Part shown: positions 1 to 8,439 of the stretch, piece after piece
Layout: each line of letters begins with the position of its first letter
Numbering within the stretch: position 1 is the first letter of the stretch
Virus record (IMG/VR): IMGVR_UViG_3300027973_001855
Location: 1 to 47,794 of that record
Direction: 5' to 3' (one strand)
Length of the DNA: 47,794 bases
From: a virus
The notes under the pieces: generated by a model
What the model saw: the letters and a program-made list of their open reading frames with translations, nothing else
What the model was told of the DNA's origin: nothing
Databases searched by the model: none
Translations under genes and position numbers: made by a program

Positions 1-197
1 TTTCATACAGTCAGTATATCAATGCTGATAGATTAATTTTATCAACTAATCCTCCTACTCATAGTTATGGCGCAGCTGGTGATAAAACAGGTATGATAGC
101 CTTTGATACTTCTTACATATACTATTGTGTAGCGAATTATGTAAATAATTCAACTGATATATGGAAACGTACAGCGTATAGTGCTGGTACTTGGTAA
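1..197 (+). CDS. tail fibre or virion structural protein, C-terminal end (partial)
   Basis: An open frame enters from the left edge (frame starting at base 3) and ends at TAA 195-197. Its roughly 64 visible residues contain the pattern G-D-K-T-G-M-I-A-F-D, then Y-I-Y-Y-C-V-A-N-Y and W-K-R with a final G-T-W. This aromatic, Trp-terminated C-terminal motif is one I know from the ends of tail-fibre-like proteins of marine T4-like phages. The N-terminal bulk lies outside the window, so the full function cannot be judged. Its base usage lacks the CACAG-rich style of the following fibre gene and is closer to that of the subtilase gene downstream. Confidence 0.6.
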   Translation, partial: SYSQYINADRLILSTNPPTHSYGAAGDKTGMIAFDTSYIYYCVANYVNNSTDIWKRTAYSAGTW

Positions 198-199
198 TA

Positions 200-207
200 T
201 ATAAATA
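200..207 (+). promoter_or_regulatory. T4-type late promoter (exact TATAAATA)
   Basis: This is an exact match to the T4 late consensus TATAAATA. It lies 18 bp before the ATG of the repeat-rich fibre gene, whose SD-like AAGGAAG lies between. The expected start of transcription is about 6 nt after the octamer, giving a leader of roughly 13 nt. Confidence 0.8.
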
Positions 208-225
208 TTAAAAAGGAAGTGCATT

Positions 226-2484
226 ATGGCAAATAGAATACCACTCATAGTGGACACCGGAGACGGCAACAAGATCAAAGAATTACCCATAGGTGATAAT
301 TTAGATCTCACAGGCTCAGGCATCAGTGGTGCCAGCAGCATTCAAGCCAATTCCATGGCCACCACCACTGGCAGCATTGGCACACTCACCAGCAATAATA
401 TCACTGTGAACACCACAGCTGATTTGGGCAATGTGTCAGGTCTCACCATAGAAGGTGGCACAGTGGGTCAGGTGTTGACCACAGATGGCACCGGAGTACT
501 CAGCTGGAGCACATTGGGCAACTACGATCAAAGTCTCAACACCACTGACGATGTAGAATTTAATTTTATCAATGCTAGAAGATTGGAAGCACCCATCAAT
601 GTCACTGCTGAGATACGCACCAGCAGCACAGGCAGTGGTGTAAAAACTTGGCAATTCAGCAGCGTGGGCAATTTAACTCTGCCAGCGGGTGGTGACATAC
701 GCAACAGCTCAGGAAATTCCATCATAGGTTACACCAATATTCAGTCAGATGTGATAGCAGACACCAACAACACCAGAGACATAGGATCCAGTGCAGTAAA
801 ATGGGCTGAAGGACATTTCACCAATCTATATGGCACACTCACAGGCAATGTGGTGGGCAATGTCACTGGCAATGTCACAGGCAATTTAACAGGCACAGCA
901 GATGTGGCCAGCACAGTGGCACTGACAGCCACCAACACCACCAATGCCACTCATTTTCCCATTTTTGTGGACTCTGCCACTGGCAATGAATCCATCAGAA
1001 CCGACACAAGTTATACCTACAATCCCAGCACAGGAGTGATCAACAGCACTGGTGTGTCAGTCACAGATGCCACAGTGTCCGGCACTGCCTACAGTTTCAA
1101 TATCAGTTCCACAGGCACTGCCAACTTGACCACAGTGAATGTGGGCAACACACTGTCAGTCACTGCAGGTATAGAAGGAGATCTCACAGGTTCTGTGTAT
1201 TCAGACAATTCCACACAGATGATCAATGGTGTCACTGGCAAAGTGGTAGGACCCATAGAAGTCAACATTGCCAACATCAGCATCACAGGAGGCACGCCCA
1301 ACCAAGTGATCAAAACCAATGGTTCGGGAGTTTTGAGTTTTGTGGATCAATCAGTAGGTGGTGGAGGTGGAGGCGCAGTGGTTTTGGATGATCTCACAGA
1401 TGTCACTATCACTTCAGCAGCCAATGGACAGATTTTAAAATACAATGGAGCAGCCTGGGTCAACAGTGTGGTACCCATCAATACCTTTGGCATCATTGCC
1501 ACCACAGGATCAGCAGTGACCATCACTCCCGCAACCTTGGATGACACATTCACTTTCACAGCAGGCACAGGTATAACCATCGCACCCACAGCATTGAGCA
1601 AGACTTTGACCATTACCAACTCTGCTCCCAATGTGACACAAAATGTATTCACCACCATAGCAGTGGCAGGACAATCATCAGTGGTGGCAGACACCAGCAC
1701 AGACACATTAACCTTGACAGCCAGCACAGGCATCAGTATCACCACCAATGACAGCACAGACACCATCACCATTACCAACTCTGCTCCCAACGTGACACAG
1801 AACGTGTTCACTACCATAGCAGTGGCAGGACAATCATCAGTGGTGGCAGACACCAGCACAGATACATTAACATTGGTGGCTGGCAATAATGTGACCATCA
1901 CAACCAATGACAGCACAGACAGCATCACCATCAATGCCACTCATCCCAACACATTCACCAACATTGCTGTGGCAGGACAGAGTTCACTGCTGGCAGACAA
2001 TGTGAATGACACACTCACATTGGTAGGTGCAGGCGGTATTACTATCACAACCAACGACAGCACAGACACTTTAACTATCACAGGCGGCGGAGGTGGCAGT
2101 GGATTGGAAAGCAGAAGCACAGCCGCAGGCACCACCAGTTCATTGGCCAACAGTGCTTCAGCGGATTTAAACATCACAGGATTCAAAGGATATGCTCTTT
2201 TAAAAATTCAAACATCGGTGGCTGCTTGGATTAGATTGTACACAGACGCTGCCAGTCGTTCCTCAGATTCAAGTAGACTGGAAGGAGTTGATCCTTCTCC
2301 GGATGCAGGAGTGATAGCAGAAGTGATCACCACAGGTAATCAAACCATACTGATGTCGCCTGGAGTGATAGGATTCAACAATGAAGCATCACCCACAACC
2401 ACCATCCCTGTGAGAGTGACCAATAAGAGTGGCAGCACTTCTGCTGTCACAGTGACATTGACCTTGATAAAATTAGAAGCATAA
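226..2484 (+). CDS. repeat-rich tail fibre / virion structural protein
   Basis: This 752-residue protein is dominated by Thr, Ser, Gly, Asn, Val and Ile. It begins M-A-N-R-I-P-L-I-V-D-T, a start I associate with structural proteins of marine T4-like phages. Around residues 206-224 it carries short G-N-V-T-G-N repeats. A poly-glycine hinge (GGGGGG) sits near residue 377 and another near 622. Between them are three tandem units built on the core F-T-x-I-A-V-A-G-Q-S-S. The final 130 residues look like a compact non-repetitive tip. No signal peptide or catalytic motif is visible. Short-period beta-rich repeats with glycine hinges suggest a trimeric fibre. It follows a perfect late promoter and an AAGGAAG ribosome site, so it should be expressed late. 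Which fibre position it occupies cannot be told. Confidence 0.75.
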   Translation: MANRIPLIVDTGDGNKIKELPIGDNLDLTGSGISGASSIQANSMATTTGSIGTLTSNNITVNTTADLGNVSGLTIEGGTVGQVLTTDGTGVLSWSTLGNYDQSLNTTDDVEFNFINARRLEAPINVTAEIRTSSTGSGVKTWQFSSVGNLTLPAGGDIRNSSGNSIIGYTNIQSDVIADTNNTRDIGSSAVKWAEGHFTNLYGTLTGNVVGNVTGNVTGNLTGTADVASTVALTATNTTNATHFPIFVDSATGNESIRTDTSYTYNPSTGVINSTGVSVTDATVSGTAYSFNISSTGTANLTTVNVGNTLSVTAGIEGDLTGSVYSDNSTQMINGVTGKVVGPIEVNIANISITGGTPNQVIKTNGSGVLSFVDQSVGGGGGGAVVLDDLTDVTITSAANGQILKYNGAAWVNSVVPINTFGIIATTGSAVTITPATLDDTFTFTAGTGITIAPTALSKTLTITNSAPNVTQNVFTTIAVAGQSSVVADTSTDTLTLTASTGISITTNDSTDTITITNSAPNVTQNVFTTIAVAGQSSVVADTSTDTLTLVAGNNVTITTNDSTDSITINATHPNTFTNIAVAGQSSLLADNVNDTLTLVGAGGITITTNDSTDTLTITGGGGGSGLESRSTAAGTTSSLANSASADLNITGFKGYALLKIQTSVAAWIRLYTDAASRSSDSSRLEGVDPSPDAGVIAEVITTGNQTILMSPGVIGFNNEASPTTTIPVRVTNKSGSTSAVTVTLTLIKLEA
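841..900 (+). repeat. short G-N-V-T-G-N coding repeats
   Basis: Imperfect direct repeats of 12-15 nt with the core GGCAATGT encode successive G-N-V units in the fibre protein. They probably extend a beta-helical shaft and are a likely site for length variation. Confidence 0.6.
1618..2090 (+). repeat. three tandem ~50-residue coding repeats in fibre gene
   Basis: The core GGCAGGACA recurs at about 1665, 1824 and 1971, giving periods of 159 and 147 nt (53 and 49 codons). The first two copies are nearly identical at the nucleotide level, including the N-S-A-P-N-V-T-Q lead-in. The third has diverged. In-frame spacing shows internal duplication of a fibre module. Confidence 0.85.
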
Positions 2485-2487
2485 TTT

Positions 2488-4299
2488 ATGCCAAAAAAAA
2501 TAATAGATGTAATTTTAAATGATGATGTAAATAAACAACAATTTATTGATCAATTTAATAATGATAAAGTAGAACTATGGAACATTATGGAATCCATAGA
2601 TAATTTAATTGTTGTCAATATCGATGAAGATTATATAACAGAGTTTTCTAATAATTCTCAAATAAAAAATATAGATTTTAGATTATTCAAGCCAGTTTCT
2701 GCTTCACTACCTGATTTTTTTACAACTACTAAAACTATTACTGCTGTTGCTCCTAGCACACTTTTAAGTGGTTCAAATTATATGCCCATGCAGTTTTATC
2801 TTGATACAGACATAATATATTCTTCGCAAAAATTAGGCAGTAATGATCCAGTTTCATCTTTAAATAATGCAACTTATTTTAATAGATGGACTGGAAAAAA
2901 TGTGGATATAGTCAGTCTTGAAGTAGGACCTGTTAACAATACTTTGCAAGGAGTACATGCAACTCATCCAGATTTTTCAAATTTAGAATCTCCTGGAACT
3001 CCCAGAGTAATTGCTAAAAATTGGACAGATTTAGAAGATACTAGCAATAATCAAATATCTTCCAATAGAGTTTTTAGTTCACATGCAATGGGAGTACTCA
3101 GTGCGGCTGCAGGAACTATATGTGGTTTTGCTAAAAAATCAAATCTCTATGTTGCATACTTATCGTTCGCAGATGGAGAAGTTGAATGTATTAATGCTAT
3201 AATTTCTTGGCACAATAGTAAACCTGTAAATCCTATCACAGGTGTTCCTAATCCTACCATCATGATAGCTGAATATCAGTATCTTTTAGATAGATCTTAT
3301 GGAATTAAAATAGATGATATCAACAGTATAACTACTCCCAGTGGAACAGTTAATAGACCAGGAGCAAGTTGGGGAGTGGATTTAACTCCGTTCACATCAA
3401 GAAATATAATACCTTTTAGAATTCAAGATCCTAACACATTAAATTTTGAATGGTGTGCAGTATTTCCTTACCCTTTTCAAAACACTGCACTTAAAGTTGC
3501 CTTAGAAGCTGCTTGGGACGCTGGCATAGTCAATTTTAATGCAGCTGGAAACAATGGAGGAGTGTATGTGAAAGATTCTGATCCAAGATGGAGCGGCACT
3601 TTTTGTTCTTCTAGTGGTACAATTACTAGATATGATATAAGTTATTCTAGCACCACAATTGTTACACGCACAACAACAAATCAAACCACAGCTTATCCTT
3701 TTAGAGCATATGGTCCGCATGGTTTAGATAAAAGTATAGATGTGGCTGCTGGACAAAATTCAGAAACATATCAAATACTTGATCCTTATTCCAATAGAGG
3801 TCCAGGAATAGATATTGTAGGATTGGGAGAAAATACCTGGACTGCATATCCACTGAGTACTTACGCTGATGGTAATAGTTGGGGAATGTTTAGTGGCACT
3901 AGTTGTGCTACTCCCACAGTGGTAGGTAAAGCAGCCTGTATGATGGAAAGATATTACTTTTATAATAATCAATGGCCTACGAATACGCAAATAAAAACTA
4001 TATTACTTTCAGAAGCTAAATCCGTGGTAGAGAATGTTGATAGTACTACATGGAACAACAGACCAGCTGCCTCAACCAACTATAGTATCGCAGCATTTGA
4101 TGGACTCACAAGTTATGTAAATTGGATTCAAAATAATTTTTTCTCTCCCAATGGAGGATTTCGATTAGGAGAACTGGCAGGAACCACTACGAAAAGAGCA
4201 TTTTTTAATGCTCAAAGTTTTCAAAGAAATCAAACACAAGGTAAAAGACCTGTTTCAGGTGCTGCTTACCCAAGAACAAAGATCAGAAGATTTGGTTAA
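2488..4299 (+). CDS. subtilisin-like (S8 family) serine protease, divergent
   Basis: This 603-residue protein has the S8 landmarks in order. The catalytic His block is S-S-H-A-M-G (His199). The oxyanion Asn is in A-A-G-N-N-G (Asn355). The catalytic Ser is in G-T-S-C-A-T-P (Ser472). The position of the catalytic Asp, normally in V-A-V-I-D-x-G, appears as I-V-S-L-E-V-G, so it would be Glu145. The T-H-P-D-F that usually follows is present at 159-163. Residues 1-100 form a non-catalytic N-terminal region without a signal peptide. The gene sits between fibre genes four bases after the previous stop, suggesting a virion-associated protease for host surface or fibre processing. Its base usage differs from its neighbours (few CACAG pentamers), which suggests acquisition. 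It could be catalytically altered or dead. Confidence 0.8.
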   Translation: MPKKIIDVILNDDVNKQQFIDQFNNDKVELWNIMESIDNLIVVNIDEDYITEFSNNSQIKNIDFRLFKPVSASLPDFFTTTKTITAVAPSTLLSGSNYMPMQFYLDTDIIYSSQKLGSNDPVSSLNNATYFNRWTGKNVDIVSLEVGPVNNTLQGVHATHPDFSNLESPGTPRVIAKNWTDLEDTSNNQISSNRVFSSHAMGVLSAAAGTICGFAKKSNLYVAYLSFADGEVECINAIISWHNSKPVNPITGVPNPTIMIAEYQYLLDRSYGIKIDDINSITTPSGTVNRPGASWGVDLTPFTSRNIIPFRIQDPNTLNFEWCAVFPYPFQNTALKVALEAAWDAGIVNFNAAGNNGGVYVKDSDPRWSGTFCSSSGTITRYDISYSSTTIVTRTTTNQTTAYPFRAYGPHGLDKSIDVAAGQNSETYQILDPYSNRGPGIDIVGLGENTWTAYPLSTYADGNSWGMFSGTSCATPTVVGKAACMMERYYFYNNQWPTNTQIKTILLSEAKSVVENVDSTTWNNRPAASTNYSIAAFDGLTSYVNWIQNNFFSPNGGFRLGELAGTTTKRAFFNAQSFQRNQTQGKRPVSGAAYPRTKIRRFG

Positions 4300-4310
4300 A
4301 AACAAAACAA

Positions 4311-4318
4311 GATAAATA
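4311..4318 (+). promoter_or_regulatory. T4-type late promoter (GATAAATA), leaderless configuration
   Basis: The octamer ends 6 bp before the next ATG, so the predicted +1 coincides with the A of the start codon. No Shine-Dalgarno sequence is present. Confidence 0.7.
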
Positions 4319-4323
4319 GTTGT

Positions 4324-5025
4324 ATGACAATATCCACAATAAACATAGGTACCATTGCTAATGACGGCACAGGTGATGATTTACGCGAAGCGTTTATCAA
4401 AGTCAATAATAATTTTGCTGAACTCAACGCAAGAGATCCTGAATCAACCACAGTCAGCAACAGACTCACTGACACCAACTCTATTAAAGGGTTATTTTAT
4501 CAAAAATCAGGTGTGGATCTACAATTCAAAAGTTTAGAAGCAGGCAGTAACATATCATTCACCAGCAACAATGACAAAATCACCATCACTTCATCAGGAG
4601 TGGTGAGCATATTGGTGTTTGGTGACACAGGTCCTCATTTGACCATCAACAGCGTGGGCATGTTGGAAGTGTTTGGCACCGGTGGTGCTGCCACAAGAAC
4701 TCTCAGCAATGGAACCACTTTAGAAATAGAATCTTTGTTGGCCAATGAAAGTAATCCCACACTCAGTGCCACTCTTACAGGTGCTGGCAATGACATAGTG
4801 GGCATTGACAACATTCAAGCTGCCAATGTGGATGCATTGGTGTATGATATTGATGTGAGTGATAGAAATTCATTCATTGGTTTTGACATGGGTGAGATTC
4901 AACTGGATGCTGCCAACAATGAGAACATCACCAACTTATTAGACTTTTATTTCAGCCAAAATCCAGTGGACATGGGCACCATTGCATCTCCCAACGCCAC
5001 TGTGTTTGACTTCGGCGCTATATAA
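4324..5025 (+). CDS. virion structural / fibre-associated protein
   Basis: This 233-residue protein begins with the pattern I-N-I-G-T-I-A-N-D-G-T-G-D, then F-I-K-V-N-N-N-F-A-E-L. This N-terminal block is widespread in structural proteins of marine T4-like phages and often forms the attachment end of a fibre or baseplate-associated protein. The rest is beta-rich with many Asn, Thr and Ser and no enzymatic motif. It lies between the subtilase and the Ig-like-repeat gene and has its own late promoter. The start is chosen because the late octamer places +1 at this ATG. The exact virion location is unknown. Confidence 0.65.
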   Translation: MTISTINIGTIANDGTGDDLREAFIKVNNNFAELNARDPESTTVSNRLTDTNSIKGLFYQKSGVDLQFKSLEAGSNISFTSNNDKITITSSGVVSILVFGDTGPHLTINSVGMLEVFGTGGAATRTLSNGTTLEIESLLANESNPTLSATLTGAGNDIVGIDNIQAANVDALVYDIDVSDRNSFIGFDMGEIQLDAANNENITNLLDFYFSQNPVDMGTIASPNATVFDFGAI

Positions 5026-5032
5026 TTCTCTC

Positions 5033-5040
5033 GATAAATA
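5033..5040 (+). promoter_or_regulatory. T4-type late promoter (GATAAATA), leaderless configuration
   Basis: The octamer ends 7 bp before the next ATG. No ribosome-binding site lies in the gap, matching a leaderless transcript. Confidence 0.7.
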
Positions 5041-5046
5041 CAACAT

Positions 5047-7566
5047 ATGAGCAACTTGTGGACACAGCCAACCGGATATTCATTGGGCACTATTGCTGAA
5101 AGAACTGTAACCACCATCAGTTTGCCAGTGAACACAGTGGATTCCATACTTGTGATAGCAGGCACTTTGCCTGGTGGTTTGAGACTGCAGGGCACTGCTA
5201 TCGTTGGTACCACAGTGGAGGTTGCTAGAACCACACAATCAAGATTTGTGCTGCGAGCTCGATTGGGCAACGATATTCAAGATAGAACCTACAGTATCAC
5301 AGTGGCAGGATCAGATGATCCTGTTTGGATCACTCCATCAGGTCAATTGCCTGTGGGTGTAAACAATGCATTATTTGTGTTGGACAGTGCTTACATAGAT
5401 TATCAATTGGAAGCCACTGATACAGATCTTTCAGCTGGTGATGAATTGGAATATTATATTGCCCGAGGTGATGGAGAATTACCACCAGGCATCACACTCA
5501 CCAAAACAGGCAGATTGACCGGAGTGATAGATCCTGTGTTGGCTTTGGACATAGCAGCCAGCAGTGGTCATTATGATGTCAATACTTTCAGTGCATTTCC
5601 TTATGATTTTGGATTGAGAAGTGCCAGTGGATTTGAAAGTTTTTATTATGACGTGGAATTTTATGATTATGCCATAGGTACCAAATCACCCAAAAAATTA
5701 AATCGTTATTATGAATTCACAGTGAGTGTGAGTGATGGTGACAGCACAGTCAAACGCACTTTTAGAATATTTGTGGTGGGAGATGATTTTTTACGAGCAG
5801 ACAACACCATATTACAAGTGGGTGGCGGAACATTCACTTCAGATGGCACTTATATCAGAACTCCACAGTGGCTCACTCCAAGAGATTTGGGCTACAGAAG
5901 AGCCAACAATTATGTCACACTGTATCTAGAACTGTATGACCCCAACACCATCACAGGTTATGTGGCCTACACACTGAGACCCACCAATGATGACGCCACA
6001 GTGAGCACACTGCCTCCAGGTTGCACACTGGACAGCACATCGGGTGAAGTGGCAGGCCGAGTGCCTTATCAACCAGCAGTGACCAAAGAATATAAATTCA
6101 CTGTGAGAGCCACAAGATTTGGAGCCAACAATGAAAGTCTAGCCATCAAAGATAAAACATTTGTGGTGAAAATATTGGGAGAAGTGGACAGTGTGATCAC
6201 CTGGAACACTGACAATGATTTGGGCAGTATCAATGCTAACTTTGTGAGCACTCTATTCATTGCAGCCACTACCACAGTGCCCAATGCTCAATTGAGATAT
6301 GTGATCACTGCAGGTGCATTGCCCAACGGATTAACATTGGCATTGGATGGAGAAATATTAGGCAAAGTGAGACAGTTTCCTTTGAATGGATTGTTGGGAC
6401 TCACCACATTTGACAACAGAGATTTAACTTTGGACAACAATCAAACCAGCGTGGACAGAACTTTTGTGTTCACTGTGGAAGCCAGAGATCAATTTGGATA
6501 CAGTGCTACCACAAGAACTTTCACATTGAAAGTGATAGCTGCCAGTGATTTATTGTACAGCAATCTTTATGTGAGACCTTTTTTAAAAATTGATCAAAGA
6601 AATTCTTATCTAGCATTGATAGGAGATCCAGAAATTTTTAAACCCAGTTCCATATATAGACCCAATGACGAACTGTTTGGCATCCAAAAACAATTAAAAA
6701 TGTTGGTGTATGCTGGTATTGAAACCAAGACCATCAATTATTACGTGGCTGCCACAGCAAAAAATCATCGCAGAAAAAGATATCAGTTGGGCTCAGTGAA
6801 GACTGCAGAGGCCAAGGAACCTGGCACCAACACAGTGCTGTATGAAGTGGTGTATGTGGAAATTGTGGATCCCCTAGATGATGCGTCACAGCAGATGGCC
6901 AGCAAGATCAAGATCAAAAACAACAACATCATAACCATCAGCCAAACTGAAATTGAAGTGTTGGATGATGTGACCAAATTAAATGTGGGTGGCAATACCT
7001 ATACATTGTATGCCAACAATAATCTGCCCATTGCTGTGGGCACCATAGGCAACAATCTGCAGATCTATGCCCGAACAGGCAGTCTTATTTTAAACACAGT
7101 GACTGGCATATTGAGTGTGACTCTACAGAATGGCACCGTGTTGAATGTGGGCACAGTGGTGAATAATCCCACAGACGCATTTAGATTCAGACCCAATCAC
7201 AGTGTGATCAGAGTGGACAGCAACATATTAAACATTGCCAATCCCAATGACATCGAAAGATATGTGAGCAATACCACCAACATGCGTGCCAATCTTAAAT
7301 TGATAGGTGAAACAGAATTAGAGTTTTTGCCCTTATGGATGCGTACAGCACAGAAAGAACAAACACAGCCATTGGGATATATCACAGCAGTGCCATTGTG
7401 TTATTGCAAACCAGGCACCAGTGCTGCCATTGTGACAGCATTAAAGAACAATGATTTTGATTTTAAACAGATAGATTTCGAAATAGACAGATACATCATA
7501 GACAGCACCACTGAAAACGGCACAGAACAGTATGTTATGTTCCCCAATTATCAATATAACATTTAA
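5047..7566 (+). CDS. large virion structural protein with Ig-like/cadherin-like (He_PIG type) repeats
   Basis: This 839-residue protein shows repeated cores of the form L-P-x-G-L-x-L followed by G-x-I-x-G: L-P-G-G-L-R-L near residue 39, L-P-P-G-I-T-L near 148, L-P-P-G-C-T-L near 322 and L-P-N-G-L-T-L near 424. Each is followed by a strand such as F-T-V-x-A-x-D. These are hallmarks of putative Ig (He_PIG, cadherin-like) domains used in adhesion. The last 300 residues are different, with mixed alpha/beta character and no repeats. The size, the late promoter and the position among fibre genes suggest a long tail-fibre or baseplate-wedge protein. No protease or lyase motif is visible. Confidence 0.65.
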   Translation: MSNLWTQPTGYSLGTIAERTVTTISLPVNTVDSILVIAGTLPGGLRLQGTAIVGTTVEVARTTQSRFVLRARLGNDIQDRTYSITVAGSDDPVWITPSGQLPVGVNNALFVLDSAYIDYQLEATDTDLSAGDELEYYIARGDGELPPGITLTKTGRLTGVIDPVLALDIAASSGHYDVNTFSAFPYDFGLRSASGFESFYYDVEFYDYAIGTKSPKKLNRYYEFTVSVSDGDSTVKRTFRIFVVGDDFLRADNTILQVGGGTFTSDGTYIRTPQWLTPRDLGYRRANNYVTLYLELYDPNTITGYVAYTLRPTNDDATVSTLPPGCTLDSTSGEVAGRVPYQPAVTKEYKFTVRATRFGANNESLAIKDKTFVVKILGEVDSVITWNTDNDLGSINANFVSTLFIAATTTVPNAQLRYVITAGALPNGLTLALDGEILGKVRQFPLNGLLGLTTFDNRDLTLDNNQTSVDRTFVFTVEARDQFGYSATTRTFTLKVIAASDLLYSNLYVRPFLKIDQRNSYLALIGDPEIFKPSSIYRPNDELFGIQKQLKMLVYAGIETKTINYYVAATAKNHRRKRYQLGSVKTAEAKEPGTNTVLYEVVYVEIVDPLDDASQQMASKIKIKNNNIITISQTEIEVLDDVTKLNVGGNTYTLYANNNLPIAVGTIGNNLQIYARTGSLILNTVTGILSVTLQNGTVLNVGTVVNNPTDAFRFRPNHSVIRVDSNILNIANPNDIERYVSNTTNMRANLKLIGETELEFLPLWMRTAQKEQTQPLGYITAVPLCYCKPGTSAAIVTALKNNDFDFKQIDFEIDRYIIDSTTENGTEQYVMFPNYQYNI

Positions 7567-7581
7567 AGCATGAAGCAAACA

Positions 7582-7589
7582 GATAAATA
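7582..7589 (+). promoter_or_regulatory. T4-type late promoter (GATAAATA)
   Basis: This octamer lies 22 bp before the next ATG, and the leader contains TAAGGA. It is a late promoter of the SD-containing class. Confidence 0.72.
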
Positions 7590-7611
7590 AGTACAAACAG
7601 TAAGGAAAAAT

Positions 7612-8175
7612 ATGCCCAGCAACATCAACACAACCAGCATTGATCAGACATACCCTGTGGCAGGACAGGACAACAACAGCCAAGGATTTAGAGATAATTT
7701 TACCACTATCAAAAGTAATTTTGTCACAGCCAAAACAGAAATAGAAACATTACAAACCAATACTGCCAAACTGAATGCTGCCAACAATTTTGGCAACAAC
7801 AGCATCACAGGTGCTAAATTTATCAACAACACCACCACAGTGTACAGTGCAGGCACCATAACCACTCCACAAAATATCAGCATAGAGAATGGAAATTTTC
7901 AAACATTCATCGTGGGAGCAAATTTAACACTGACTTTCACTGATTGGCCCACAGTAACCAATGGCTTGTCCAGCATCATTGTGGAATTAAAAAGTGATAG
8001 CACACTGAGAACTGTGGTATGGAGCACAGAGAACGCAGGATTGATCTACAAAGACTCAGATTTCCCCACACCATTCACAGTGCCTGCCAATCAAAATCCT
8101 CTGTATGTGGAATTTTGGACCTACAATCAGGGCGCCACAGTGTTTGGCAAATACTTGGGTTCATTCAGCAACTAA
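7612..8175 (+). CDS. virion structural protein (fibre-like, conserved N-terminus)
   Basis: This 187-residue protein has an N-terminal block T-S-I-D-Q-T-Y-P-V-A-G-Q-D-N, then Q-G-F-R-D-N-F-T-T-I-K. I know this block from marine T4-like structural proteins, where it precedes a short coiled coil (here about residues 40-60). The remainder looks like a beta-sandwich, ending in the aromatic pattern E-F-W-T-Y-N. It follows a late promoter with a TAAGGA ribosome site. The role is probably in the tail or fibre; precise placement is unknown. Confidence 0.65.
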   Translation: MPSNINTTSIDQTYPVAGQDNNSQGFRDNFTTIKSNFVTAKTEIETLQTNTAKLNAANNFGNNSITGAKFINNTTTVYSAGTITTPQNISIENGNFQTFIVGANLTLTFTDWPTVTNGLSSIIVELKSDSTLRTVVWSTENAGLIYKDSDFPTPFTVPANQNPLYVEFWTYNQGATVFGKYLGSFSN

Positions 8176-8184
8176 TTCACTGTC

Positions 8185-8418
8185 ATGTTTCATCCACTCA
8201 GCGAGGATCTTAATCAGTACAGCATCAGTCAATTGGAATCCAAACTATCGGATTTACGTACCAAATATTTTCAAAGCCGCAATCCACAACTGCGTCAGCA
8301 GATTGGTGTGTTTGTGGAAGTGTACAATCAAGAGCTCAAACAGAGATTGGCAGCAGAAAAATTGAAAATGGCAAAAGATACCGGAAAAGATCTTGACAAT
8401 CTCATCAATATCGATTAA
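8185..8418 (+). CDS. conserved small phage protein, helical/coiled coil
   Basis: This 77-residue protein is almost entirely charged helix, with heptad-like Leu and Ile positions from about residue 12 to 65. It starts 10 nt after the structural gene and probably belongs to the same late transcript. I recognise the type as a conserved hypothetical in marine T4-like phages but know no function. A small structural or chaperone-like role is possible. Confidence 0.6.
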   Translation: MFHPLSEDLNQYSISQLESKLSDLRTKYFQSRNPQLRQQIGVFVEVYNQELKQRLAAEKLKMAKDTGKDLDNLINID

Positions 8419-8439
8419 TATACAGCATAATATTACATT

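Noticed and set aside
1347-1940. Long minus-strand open frame (197 codons) opposite the fibre gene
   Set aside because: It mirrors the repetitive, Thr/Ser-rich fibre sequence, has no ribosome site or promoter and would be an all-hydrophobic repeat. It is a shadow of the sense gene.
5006-5026. TTGACT and TATAAT before the Ig-like-repeat gene as a sigma70 promoter
   Set aside because: The two hexamers are only 9 bp apart; the late octamer nearby is the better explanation.
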